This document shows, one piece after another, positions 33,838 through 44,578 of a DNA stretch of 64,000 bases. The stretch's first letter is position 1; every line of letters begins with the position of its first letter. Both the position numbers and the translations under genes were made by a program. Where the stretch lies: positions 124,001 through 188,000 of the forward strand of contig JAQFVV010000447.1 of NCBI GenBank assembly GCA_028023455.1. The letters run 5' to 3'. The stretch is from Epiperipatus broadwayi. Lineage: Eukaryota > Onychophora > Udeonychophora > Euonychophora > Peripatidae. Below the pieces are notes generated by a model. That model saw only the letters and a list, made by a program, of their open reading frames with translations. It had not been told where the DNA came from and did not search any database.

Positions 33838-35440
33838 TAAAAGAAGCAGGTGAAAAAATATAATTTTTTTTAGCAAAGTTATATACCAAATGTCTAAATG
33901 ATAAAGATATACCAAATGATTGGAAGAATGCAGTATTAATATTAATATTTAAAAAAGATGATAAAGAAGATATTAGAAATTACAGACCTATTAGCCTTTT
34001 ATCAGTTTTATACAAAATTGTTACCAAGATAATGTACAACTCGTCTATAGAGAACGTTGGATTTCTACCAACCAAGAGAACAAGCTGGATTTAAAAGTGG
34101 TTTTAGTACAGTAGATCATATCCAGGTATTGAAAAAAGTTATAAAAAGGATAAGCATTTGATTCTATAAACATTTCTTCAGTGATTAAAGCATTGGATCA
34201 TCAAGATATAGATCCAGGATATTGTCATATTTTAAAGAATATTTATAAAAATGCAACAGCAACAATTAGATTACATAATGACACTAGGAAAATCAACATT
34301 GAGAAGGGTGTAAGACAGAGTGACTCCATATCTCCAAAACTTTTTACAGTAGCGCTGCAAGAAGTATTTTGTGAATTAAAATGGGAAGCTAAAGGAATGA
34401 AAGTAAATGGAGATTATTTTAAGTCATTTAGATTTTGCAGATGATGTAGTTGTTTTTGCAAATAATGCTTTCGAGCTGCAGGCAATGTAGAAATTATCAG
34501 ATGAAAGTAGGACTAAACATAAATGTTAATAAGACTAAAGTAATATTCAGTGAATTTTCTCAAAATATGGAAATAAAGATTGATTATGATGAGTTAGAAA
34601 AAGTTAACAGTTACAAATACCTTGGTCAGATTATTAATATAGATGGGAACATAATAAATGAAATTAATCATAGAATTAAACTTAGTTGGAGTGCTTTTGA
34701 TAGAAATAACTTGATACTAAAAGGAAATATGCCTATGTATTTGAAAAGGAAGGTTTTTAATAAGTGTGTTTTACCAGTTCTTGAGGATAATATAGAGACT
34801 TCAAACCTTTCAAAAAAGTATGGAGAGATTATGTTGGGAGTAACAAGAAGAGATTGAAAACACAATATATGGATAAGAGACCGAAAGGTGTTACTGAGTT
34901 GAGATGGATATATTGCTTAGAAGAGATGGTAATAGATGGACAATTGATATTGTAAACTAGATTCCAAGAGGTTTTAAAAGACCCAGAAAGAGACCACATG
35001 AGAGATGGATGGATGATATAAGAAAGTGTGCAGGGGGATGTGAAGAAGGGCAGCTAAAGATCGCAGATGGATTGAACTGACCACATGTGAGATGGATGGA
35101 TGATATAAGAAAGTGTGCAGGGGGATGTGAAGAAGGGCAGCTAAAGATCGCAGATGGATTGAACTTGGGAGACATCCTGCAGTGGATTTATAATGGTTGT
35201 TGTTGATGATGATTTCATATTTAGAGGTTGTTTAGAAAGTGTGCAGGGAGATGTGAAGAAGGGCAGCTAAAGATCGCAGATGGATTGAACTGACCACATG
35301 TGAGATGGATGGATGATATAAGAAAGTGTGCAGGGGGATGTGAAGAAGGGCAGCTAAAGATCGCAGATGGATGGGAGACATCCCACAGTGGATTTATAAT
35401 GGTTGTTGTTGATGATGATTTCATATTTAGAGGTTGTTTA
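33838..35440 (+). pseudogene. RTE/BovB-like LINE, reverse transcriptase relic
   Basis: This is the longest transposon relic here. Read across frameshifts it shows RNYRPISLLSVLYKI (about 33975-34020), EQAGFKSGFSTVDH (near 34078), KGVRQSDSISPKLF (34300s, the GVRQGC-LSP block with changes), the catalytic FADD box at 34434-34445, VNKTKVIFSE, YLGQIINIDG, the LILKGNMPMYLKR and VLPVL block (34711-34782) and MLGVTRRD (about 34830). This order is that of RTE/BovB polymerases. The endonuclease is missing (5' truncation), and the AFD motif region near 34150 is deleted. One extra T just before FADD breaks the frame. The segment after VLPVL is deleted relative to 27.4-27.8 kb. The 3' end carries nested duplications and a GTTGTTGTTGATGATGAT tail. 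Confidence 0.85.
35022..35440 (+). repeat. nested tandem duplications in the LINE 3' end
   Basis: The block starting GAAAGTGTGCAGGG begins at 35022, 35109, 35235 and 35322. An 87-bp duplication was therefore itself copied as part of a 213-bp duplication that includes the LINE tail. Copies are nearly identical. Confidence 0.9.
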
Positions 35441-35640
35441 GACTAAAGCTCGACTTTGATTCTCTGAATCTTTAAATGGTGATTCTTATTTTTTTATAAA
35501 TATATATAATTAATAGATTAAAATTATAAACTAAATATATATAAGAACAAATGCTAAGAGACAGGTGATATCATCTGTCTTTTAGAGAGTTTATTTACAT
35601 TACATAACTCATATGAAACCAATTATTTCCTGTTCAGTTA
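35432..35640 (+). repeat. RepG copy (without RepD)
   Basis: Matches the two outer parts of 4690-5186 without the RepD insertion. Confidence 0.5.
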
Positions 35641-36210
35641 TATATATGTTTTTATTATTTATGATAACAATTCTGAATTTGAGATGCTATAATAAATTCT
35701 GTTAAGTAGCTATCAAGCAATGGCTGACTATCTCCAGGGATGATTAGATGCTATGATTTGGTTATAGCATTCTGTTGCTGAGAGTCTCCATTTTACCACT
35801 GAAGAGAATTTTAATGTCATGTAAAAAAAGTAAAAATAAAAACAAATTCTTTTTAATAAAGTGAAACTAAATGAAAAAATAATTAATTTTTATTTTAACG
35901 TAATTTTTATTTTAACACACCCTTTTACTTTAACTTTGGGTGCACGACAATGGTAAAATGTAATTTATTGTCATGATATGTTTTGACTAAACTTTTCAGG
36001 TGGTCAGATATTCTACACTTACTTAATATCTCACCCAATATTATTAGTTGAAGCACATGTAACCAGAGTAATTTGCAATTTTCTGATGTCTAGCATTGAT
36101 TGTTTATGAAAGAAAATGGTGAAGATGTAAAGGCTTCATTAATTTAAAATCCTTATGTGTATATAAAAAAATATTTGAAAGTATGTTAAGTTTAACTGAA
36201 GTTTTAATGC
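35641..36210. other. no gene seen
   Basis: AT-rich. A possible RepB remnant lies around 35750-35800. Confidence 0.25.
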
Positions 36211-36327
36211 ATTCTATTAATGTATAAAGTTATATGATTCATTTCATCTTTAATTGTAATCATTGAGAAAGTATGTTTAATATCCCTAAGATGAAATGAA
36301 TCATATAACTTTATACATTAATAGAAT
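36211..36327. repeat. perfect inverted repeat, 40-bp arms, 37-bp loop
   Basis: 36211-36250 and 36288-36327 are exact reverse complements. The right arm overlaps the start of the 169-bp tandem duplication. Confidence 0.9.
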
Positions 36328-36643
36328 CATCATTTGCCTAATGTTTGTAAATAAGATAATTACAGTAATAGCTAGAGGTTATCACATGACCACCAAAAAT
36401 CTAGATGCACTACTCTCAGATCTAAGGCTCCACACGAATAAAAGCCATCAGTTAGAAATGAATCTGGGGATATATAACTTTATACATTAATAGAATGCAT
36501 CATTTGCCTAATGTTTGTAAATAAGATAATTACAGTAATAGCTAGAGGTTATCACATGACCACCAAAAATCTAGATGCACTACTCTCAGATCTAAGGCTC
36601 CACACGAATAAAAGCCATCAGTTAGAAATGAATCTGGGGATAT
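36305..36643 (+). repeat. 169-bp tandem duplication containing RepA sequence
   Basis: 36305-36473 and 36474-36643 are almost identical (one extra G in the second). Each unit holds a RepA 3' end read in reverse ('ttatcacatgaccacc') and the start of the RepA body ('ctagatgcactactctcagatc'). After the second unit the RepA body continues to about 36730. Confidence 0.9.
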
Positions 36644-37059
36644 TAGATGGGAAGACACTGGATAGGGATAAAAATGTATACAACCTTTTAGAATCTATTG
36701 ATTACTAGATGGGACTATTGTAGGGAGAAAATTTGCTAGTTATATTTAGTGCTTAGTAGGCTTTCAGAAATGAAGCTACTACTTTGAATTAGTTTTATAT
36801 TACAATTAATGTACAAATTCGAATCATGTACTCTATACTCTCAGGTGTTTGGTATCTCTTTTATCCATAGAAAAGTCTATATCGTATTACAATTTTTAAA
36901 AGTATCATTTTCCATATAGCTATAAATAACTAGATGCACATACATTGAATGATTGTCTGACTATCTATCATCTATCTGAAAATGAAAAATTAAGTTTGAT
37001 TTGAAATAAAAGTCAAGAGCCCTTATTTTCTACCTGTTATATAACCATTACCCTAAGCT

Positions 37060-37450
37060 TGAGTAATCAATGGATACCAGATAGTATAGTCTTTTGTCAG
37101 TGAAGACTAGGATACAAAACTGATATTAATACACTTACACATCTAGAAACCAAATTTTACTCTTAAGCTCATAACCTAAATTTTTTAAAAAAAAATATCC
37201 TAAAATTTAAATACATGCTAACTCATATATTTATAAGAGATCTGAAACCAGGTTAGTTTCTATATATTTTATAAACCTGTTCTATAATAACTACAAGATT
37301 TTGGATGGTTAATACTGACAAAAGGAGTATAGGTAGCTGTTGGATACATGAATGCATTAAATCCAGCTTTGAATTCTAATCTTTACTAATGAAGCTAAAA
37401 ATCAGAAAGCAGCCTGGAGATGAGGATTTTATAGCAGATGACTAAATTTT
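37060..37450. repeat. RepA2 fragments
   Basis: 37065-37130 resembles RepA in sense ('gagtaatcaatggataccagatag...gtcagtgaagac'). 37325-37450 resembles it in antisense ('ggtagctgttgg...tgcattaaatcc...tttactaatgaagc'). Confidence 0.4.
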
Positions 37451-37831
37451 AAATACTGCCCTCAAGAACATACAAAAAGCATATGGGAAGATTATATAAT
37501 GTTGTTGTTTATACCATTTGAAAAATAGTATTTAATTTTCACCCTTATTTGACCTCTAGTCATGGACATGACAGATTAACATACTAATTCATAATTTATT
37601 ATTTTAAATTTTGACAAAGAATGACACAACAAACTTGCTAAATAAGATGTTATTTCAGCTATTAAGGATAATTAATTCAAGTTATAACATATAATGAGAA
37701 CATCTGACAATTAGGTAAAGACAATTTTTTATCATCTACAGTACTTAGGAATGAAAATGTTTCTGGTTTTATAAAGGAGCAAAATTATTTTTTATTAAAT
37801 TTTACTTCCTATTTTCTGCATGTCTTCATTT

Positions 37832-37907
37832 ATTTAGAATACTATCAAAAATTTTGGAGAATTGTCAAAATTTAGAATACTATCAAAAATTTTGGAGAAT
37901 TGTCAAA
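37832..37907 (+). repeat. perfect 38-bp tandem duplication
   Basis: ATTTAGAATACTATCAAAAA plus 'ttttggagaattgtcaaa' occurs twice in succession. Confidence 0.85.
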
Positions 37908-38089
37908 TTAGAATTTATTTGCTTCACAGAATAACAATTTTTAAAAATCTTTACACATTCTTGATAATAATAAAAGTGATAAAAAAATAATATCACAGAA
38001 AATCCTCATTCTAATAATTATTTTGTAGATAGACTCATAACTAATCATTTTTTAAATATAAAATTCCTATTTTCTCTGTTGTCTGATTG

Positions 38090-38560
38090 ATGAATGTATG
38101 AATGTTTATCCGCAAGGCTGTCGTGATCCATGTGAATGTTTGTCCACAAAACTGTAATGTGTGAAATTCACAACCATGATCCATGTGAATGTTTGTCCGC
38201 AAAGCTGTCGTGTCAAATTCACAACCAATAAAAAAAACTATTATATTTCATCGTTATGAAGAATATTTTATGTGAAGGAAGTAATTCCACCATTAATGGT
38301 TGTCCATAATGCTGTCAAATTCACATATCAAATATAATAGGTATATTTAAAAACTACGAGCATTTTATTCAAAGCAAGTAATTCCGCAAAGCAAAAAGCA
38401 ACCAATTAAAAAACTGTCAAATTCACAATTGAAAAATAAAAAAAAACAAAACTTTAAATTTGTTTTTATAAACAAATAACTATACCTAACTAAACCATAA
38501 TTCATATTAGAGTATTTTATGCAAAGGAAGTAATTCCACCCTTTATATACAATAATTTTT
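38090..38560 (+). repeat. RepF copy with internal repeats
   Basis: Contains repeated 'ccatgtgaatgtttgtccgcaa.gctgtc' and 'aaattcacaacc' motifs and 'ggaagtaattccacc' three times. It is homologous in reverse to 62060-62400. Confidence 0.6.
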
Positions 38561-38734
38561 ATTATGAACCTGGTGAGAAATCTTATAATGTAAAGACATT
38601 TGCATTTCCAATGGTAGTCTTTGCTTAAGTTTAGTTTAGAATATTTTTAGCAAGTTTGTTGCTTCCCATTTTGGCCTGCACAATTTGTTGCATTGATAGC
38701 AGCAACCCATGGTACTAAGAACCTATAGATAGTG

Positions 38735-38810
38735 GCAACTACTATCATCTCCAGGGTTCAACTTCTTTCTGAAACCCCAAGCAATAAACTGCTCAATTAT
38801 TTTTACTTCA
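38735..38810 (+). repeat. RepB SINE tail
   Basis: 'gggttcaacttc...aaccccaagcaataaactgctcaatta' matches the RepB 3' half. Confidence 0.4.
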
Positions 38811-39630
38811 TGTGCTTTACATAATGAAGATATGCCCTTATGATGATGGATTCCAAAATAAATATAAAAGTTAATTTGGGTATGGTTGTTGCTAAGCAAT
38901 ACCACATGATTATCTATTTGTTTACACTTTTGAAGCAGGAAAACAATAATTGTAGATGTATCCTACATGATCTGCCCTGTGATATAAATCTTGTTTTGTA
39001 AAATGCATTGCAATCACTGTATAATACCCGAAAATATAACCACTTCTGTCATTTCAGTTTATACTCTTGTTAAACCATTAAGTATCTATAGGATAATATA
39101 TAGTGTAATTTATATCAAAGAAATATTAAAATATTATATTGGGAAAATTTTGTATATACCATATCAAACATAATTCATTTAAACTTTCTAGATTACCTAC
39201 GACAGTAACAGATTGTGAAATGACATGATTTAATCTTACCAGTCTGAGATTTCAGCCTTTTAATATACTAGTTAGAGTTTAAAGTGATTGCAAATGTCTT
39301 TACATTATAAGATTTCTCACCAGGTTAATGCAAAGATATGTATTGTTGACTGTTTTTGGTGGAAAGATTTAATCAGACAATAATGTGCTGCAGAAGTCAA
39401 AATGAGATACTACTATAAGATGACAAACAGATTAAAGGCTCATCATTACTAATAATTTATTAGGGTAAATATCACATTATTCCAAGTCCAGTTATAGATT
39501 TAAACATAGCTAAAGATAATATATATGGTGTTGTAATTAAGCATAAACTCGTGGAATAGAATAAGTAAATCCAATTTCCTTTCTTGTTTTCCATGAATAA
39601 TATCTTTTTTATGTAAACTTAAAATGTCAC
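38811..39630. other. no gene seen
   Basis: AT-rich and unrecognised. The phrase 'gcaaatgtctttacattataagatttctcaccaggtt' near 39292 is the reverse of text near 38562-38600, so the two form a long-spaced inverted pair. Confidence 0.4.
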
Positions 39631-39643
39631 TCCATCAAATATT

Positions 39644-39673
39644 AAGCCAACAAACATCACATGATGACCATTG
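39644..39673 (-). mobile_element. 30-bp RepA micro-insertion with 13-bp TSD
   Basis: TCCATCAAATATT (39631-39643) and TCCATCAAACATT (39674-39686) differ at one base. The 30 bp between, read on the minus strand, are only the RepA terminus: 'caatggtcat', CATGTGATGTTTGTTGG, 'ctt'. Confidence 0.7.
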
Positions 39674-39689
39674 TCCATCAAACATTCTT

Positions 39690-40825
39690 GTAACATATAA
39701 GTTAAGATACCTAAAAAGATTTATGATTACCACAATGCATTTCAAACCGAGTCTGCACCCTTCAATTAGTTCAGTATTGATACAAAGTATTTAATTTATA
39801 GGTGTCAAACTTTCTGCATTCACAACTTTGATACCATCCAATTCAGATGAGTACATTAATGATTATTTCTAATCATTTATTAGATATGGGATTATCATAT
39901 CATTTCTAGCCCAGATATAAATTTAAACCTGGCTAAAGGTAAATATATCTGCCATTTATAATAGCTAAATCTGGATACAAACTCAATTGAAGATAATTAT
40001 GCCTGTGATTTATAATAGCTTGTAATAAATCAGAAAATTTATTGTTGACTGCATATGTATACATACTATGCTCCATGTTTACTTTCGGTATATAAGTGCC
40101 CATGGGAGCAAGTACATCCGTTGTAGTATATACAGACATATAGACGCACGACTGAATAAGCTTACTTGAAATAAATTAAATTTCGTTTTCAATAATATTA
40201 TTTTATGAAAAGGCAATAATTTAATTATGTTAGCATTTTAATCGGGGATGTAATATTAATCTGCATTAAGAAATAAATTTGATTAAGCGGAGAAAATATT
40301 TATACGATTTTAGTAAAAAGAGAAGATATTTCAAATTCATTTTAGACTTGTAGTAGACTACGAAGACTTTTATTATTACAAAGTATTATTAAGACGTAAA
40401 TAGATAAAAGCGGCTTGAATTTTTTAAATTTTGATGAATGTTAGTGTTATAAAAAAAATTTATGGAATAGGTTGTTTGTTTACTAATAATCGGATTATGT
40501 ATTAATTTTTTCGTAGTCTTATTTCACTCTGTAATGGCTACTATTTTGTTTTTACTTCATTTTTCTGTTTATCGCGTAATTGTAGTCTTTTTTTTTTTTT
40601 TATCAATATACTCATCGTCATTTGAAATAATCCTTTACTTATGTAATCCATGAGGAGAACTGTATAATGTAGATTATTTTGTACCCTCCCCTTCCGCACC
40701 CCCACTTAAATAATGTTAATAAAAATTAATTTAATTTATTGTAAATAATTTTTAAGTACTGGAAAATAAAGGATTGAATATGAAAAATTTTGATTTTCAT
40801 ATTGTAAGTCTGCTAAACTTTTTCT
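39690..40825. other. no gene; slightly CpG-richer 40140-40400
   Basis: Unique-looking sequence. A little more CpG than average around 40140-40400 but no supported open frame. Confidence 0.3.
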
Positions 40826-41014
40826 CTATTCGGAAGTGATGGTATTCAAGATTTTAAAAGGAATTCTAATCAGAATAGATGTGTAAACCAACACGTGACC
40901 TCAGCTTACATAAAACTTTTCCACTCTGAAGCGATGGTGTTCGAGGTTTTAAAAGGAATTCTAATTAGAATGGATGTGTAAAAACACGTGACCCAAGTTT
41001 ACATAATACTTTTC
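40826..41014 (+). repeat. 95-bp tandem duplication with E-boxes
   Basis: Two units (about 40826-40920 and 40921-41014) share 'gatggtgttc.aggttttaaaaggaattctaat' and 'acacgtgacc'. Each has a CACGTG E-box (40892-40897 and 40985-40990). Confidence 0.8.
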
Positions 41015-41034
41015 AGTAGGAAAACTTTTTTCTC

Positions 41035-41141
41035 GTCTTGCGTTGTTAGCCGAGAGGTATCGCAGCCGCCATGCAAGCAAGTAGTTGGTTGCAGACGGGT
41101 GTGGGTTCGCGTCCCGGCAGATGCTATGACATATGAAAAAA
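41035..41141 (+). mobile_element. SINE-L, tRNA-derived, 14-bp TSD
   Basis: The perfect repeat AAAACTTTTTTCTC flanks it at 41021-41034 and 41142-41155. The body is tRNA-like: 'tagccgagaggta' (A box), a long variable-arm-like stretch suggesting a class II (Leu or Ser type) tRNA ancestor, and GGTTCGCGTCC (41104-41114, B box), then 'atgctatgacatatg' and an A-run. Target duplication plus A-tail show it is a SINE and not a functional tRNA gene. Other copies: 46844-46923 (minus) and 62745-62812. Confidence 0.85.
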
Positions 41142-41199
41142 AAAACTTTTTTCTCTCCAAATTCAATTCAATTTTATCCCTAGCGCCTTTTTTTCATAT

Positions 41200-41665
41200 C
41201 ATACCAGGAAAATTTCTTATTTCAATGATCCATCTCACATGTGGTCCCTTTTGAGATATTTTACAATTTCTTGGATTCAGTTTTGAACTTCAACTATCTA
41301 TCATCATCATCACTTCTAGTTGCATGCCTAGCCCAGTTTCATTTCAGTCTCTTAATTCTTTCAGGGATATTAGCGATAATTTTTGTCGTTCCAATCAGTA
41401 TTTCATGTTCAATTCTTTTGTTGTTTCTAATATAGATGTTGCTCTTCTGACAAGTGTCCAAGTCGCACACCCATAAGTAAGACGTGCTAAAACGCATATA
41501 TATAAAAAAAACCTTTTCAAATACATAGACATTTAGTTTTAATACTGTTATTTCTACCAAAAGCATCTATTGTGTTTTCATCTGTATTAATAATCTGACC
41601 AAGATATTCTAGTTGATAACTTCTAATTTATAATCAATTTTTAAGAAATTCCAGTGAACATACCT
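41200..41665 (-). pseudogene. RTE-like LINE, C-terminal half, antisense
   Basis: The minus strand shows the YLVRLIN-like, 'MYLKR' and 'TYG-ETW' region, then a segment ending RIEHEILIGTTKIIANIPER and the 'RWMD'/3' segment. It aligns in order with 27.4-27.8 and 34.6-35.1 kb but includes a slightly different C-terminal stretch. Many frameshifts. Confidence 0.6.
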
Positions 41666-42920
41666 TTTATACTTATATCTATAAAAACCTTGTAATAATG
41701 CATTAATTTGCCATGCTTAGGATCTGGGTTCAAACCTAAAGTAGAGTTTTTCTTTCATTTAGTAAGTATTTTTTAAGTATGGTCAATATTTTTTATACCA
41801 CTGACCTATAGCTGTCTACTTAATAAAAAGCCTTATACATAATGAACTAACACATCAGTTAGAACGCTTATATATATAGTACTTAGCTGGAGAATATAAA
41901 AAAAAGATTGGACGATTTGAGTCAGTAACATGCGAATGATGTGCAGACTAAAAAAAAAATGCTTTAATAAAGTACAATCTACAATGCTAGTGAGGAGGGG
42001 GGTATGTAGCTCTGGATAATTTGGCTCTTATAAGAATGTAACCACATTGTATAATTGATTTTTTTTATTATAGTCAACAGGTTTACACTTATCTGACCAA
42101 CTTAGATTAATTTGGGACCATTATTGTCTAACTAAGAATAACTAGGTAACCATTTGCAGATATCAAAGGATAGTCAGCTTGGTTATCTATGAGCTTTATC
42201 TTAAAACTGTTTGTATATGAAAAAATTTCCAAGATTTATTCAGGTCAGGTTTGAATTCTGAGTAATGGGTAGCAAACAGATGCCATGTTTAACTTCAGTA
42301 CTGATGCAATGATTAATAAATGTGTTTTGTCTAAGGGCATATGTAGCCAAATAAAAGAAAGAAGGAAGTGTATAATTTATTTTGATTGGTTAGTATCAAG
42401 ATGAAAGATAATGATAAAATCGTGGGAAAAGTATCCATAACAGTATGGTGCCTTGCTCATCAAGAAAATCGTTGTACAGTATTATACTTTAATTTTTTGT
42501 TATATTATCAGTCTACTACTAGCATTCATTTGATTAATCTATATTAACTTAGTGCTTTCACCTTCCAGCTAAATATCGAATTTTCTTTCAATAATCAAAT
42601 GGTCACTTGAGTAAATTTATATGCTGCCTATCTAAAGAAAATTAAGCTTCATTAAACTTTTCAAATATATATACATCATTCAAAGTTTGAGACAAATCAA
42701 ACAGATGCCACTGTATTTTTAGATACTTTCATTGCTATGAGTGAAATTAAGGTAGAATAATTAAGATGATTTTTAAATTATATTTAGTAAGTATAATATT
42801 CTAGTTGAGGGAACTTTTTTTTTGTTCTTAAAAAGATAAATTTTGTGTATAGCCAATTCCAATTTATGGGTGTCAAACATGGATTTTGAATTTAATAAAA
42901 TAAAAATTTCAAGTATTACA
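41666..42920. other. no gene seen
   Basis: AT-rich. A tRNA-like scrap ('ggatctgggttcaaacctaaag') lies near 41720, and a faint RepA2-like phrase near 42245-42290. Confidence 0.3.
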
Positions 42921-42924
42921 AAAT

Positions 42925-43020
42925 TATATGAATTAAGGAGTTCATAAGATGTCACAGCTGGGCCACAATGTAAGAAGGTCGAATTCCAAAATCTACTACT
43001 TTACTGCACCAAATTATGCA
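42925..43020 (-). repeat. RepB SINE, antisense
   Basis: The reverse complement has the head 'gtgcagtaaagtagtagattttgg' and body 'gctgtgacatcttatgaactcc'. Confidence 0.45.
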
Positions 43021-43132
43021 GAGCATGACAGGAAATAATAAAGGATAGATAAAGAAGTGAAAGAGTTAGAGTGCAAACCAGCATCATCGATTTTATTCTA
43101 AAGATTAATGAACTTCTGCTGAATATATATGA

Positions 43133-43470
43133 GTCTGACTGAAAAGGTGACTGGTTCTCTTTCCAAGCTGCCTGAATTTGCATGTGTTATGTAGAATGTC
43201 TGGATCACAAGTCATGACATGAAATGTGATAGTGTTTCATAATATCATCCACCTTCAATGCTCTCCCTGCCCTGAAAATCTTCCCACTCGTGGCTTCATT
43301 GCTGTAAACAGTCTGAATCACTTTAAATGTTTAGTAATTTTGCTCAATTTGAGACAAAAGTTTAATCTGTTTTTCCATTAAGGGTTAAGATATGAAATAC
43401 ACTGTCGCATATCCAGACATGCTAGCATCTTAAAATCTTCATGGCAAATAGCTAAACTAAGTACCTATAT
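43133..43470. mobile_element. RepE foldback copy
   Basis: Shares 'aaaaggtgactggttctctttccaagctgcctg' and 'atccagacatgctagcatcttaaaa...gcaaatagctaaac' with RepE at 22.5 and 50.9 kb. Confidence 0.55.
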
Positions 43471-43801
43471 GTTTATTGATTTAGTGATGTAGTAGCAGGA
43501 AGCCTTTAATGAAGAATACCATCTTTTAGGTGGAACTCAACTGGTTCATCCTTAAGCTAGGATAATTGTAATGAATTATAAGAAGGTAACACCTTCCTAA
43601 GAGACCCAATTTAAAATGAGATACAATAAAAAAAATTGCAGAAGCATATGTAAGTGGAATATATGTGATAAAATTTCATGGAAGAATTATGGAGTCTGTC
43701 ACTTTTTACTAATGACAATGGTAATATATTGTGTATTCACAGTAATTCTTCATATAACCAGTATCAGAATTATTTTGGAATTGCCATTACATGAATTTTG
43801 A

Positions 43802-43930
43802 TACGTGGTTTAGCGCAATGGAAGAGTCGTCTACTTTAGAACTAAAGGTTTTTGGATTAAAGCTCAATCTGTCATTTTTAATACTTGAATGTCATATGAT
43901 CTAAGCAACTAATCAGTCAGGTATTTTAAA
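43802..43930 (+). repeat. RepB SINE
   Basis: Head 'cgtggtttagcgcaatggaagagtcg', body 'aatacttgaatgtcatatgatct', tail 'aagcaactaatcagt'. Confidence 0.6.
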
Positions 43931-43957
43931 TCCTGTGCAGTTGCTTTATATATATAT

Positions 43958-44090
43958 ATAGAACTCAAAGAAATAGTGTAATTTGAGATAAAGTAAATGA
44001 TGAGCGTTACCGGAATTATTTGTGTATATTTAGAACTCAAATAAATAGGGTAATTAGAGATAAAATAAATAAGCGTTACTGTATTGGAAA
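43958..44090 (+). repeat. two-copy tandem repeat, about 76-bp unit
   Basis: 'tagaactcaaagaaatagtgtaattt.agataaa.taaatgatgagcgttac' occurs at about 43960 and 44030 with small differences. Confidence 0.65.
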
Positions 44091-44139
44091 GTGATTAATT
44101 AAAAGATAAAGAACAATTATAATTAGTTATATTCTAGAA

Positions 44140-44570
44140 CAGGGATGCCCAACCTTTAACTTGACGCGAGCCAGTTAAGAATTTAAAAAAATTTGGGGAG
44201 CCACAATTATACATGGCATTTTTCATATTACATTTATAAACATAATTCACAAACTAAAAAAAAAAAGGTGTAATATGTTAAAAAGAAAAAAAATGTAAAT
44301 ACATTTTATTTATATTCATTTATTAAAAATTTGGTAACATACATATAAATTACAATTACAGGAAAAGGATATTTTAATTATTTTATTTAATGTGAAACCT
44401 GACACTGCATATCGTTTGTATTGTAAAAATGTTTATTTTTTTAGTGTGTGCATGTGGCGTCAAGGAACATAAAATATTTTATCAATTTTTCTTGAAGAGT
44501 GCAATGCGAGCCACATTAAACCGTTGCATGAGCCACATGTGACTCGCGAGCTACGGGTTGGGCATCCCTG
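44140..44570. mobile_element. 431-bp hAT-type MITE with perfect 8-bp TSD
   Basis: TTCTAGAA lies at 44132-44139 and 44571-44578. The 15-bp perfect terminal inverted repeat CAGGGATGCCCAACC (44140-44154) matches 44556-44570 in reverse. The CAGGG start, 8-bp duplication and several subterminal GAGCCACA/GCGAGCC motifs are typical of hAT. No transposase is encoded. Confidence 0.92.
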
Positions 44571-44578
44571 TTCTAGAA

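Noticed and set aside
33838-35440. An active autonomous LINE
   Set aside because: Frameshifts, deleted motif A region, missing endonuclease and a second deletion after the VLPVL block rule this out.
41047-41120. A functional tRNA gene
   Set aside because: It is flanked by a 14-bp target duplication, ends in an A-run and shares its linker with two other copies, so it is a SINE.
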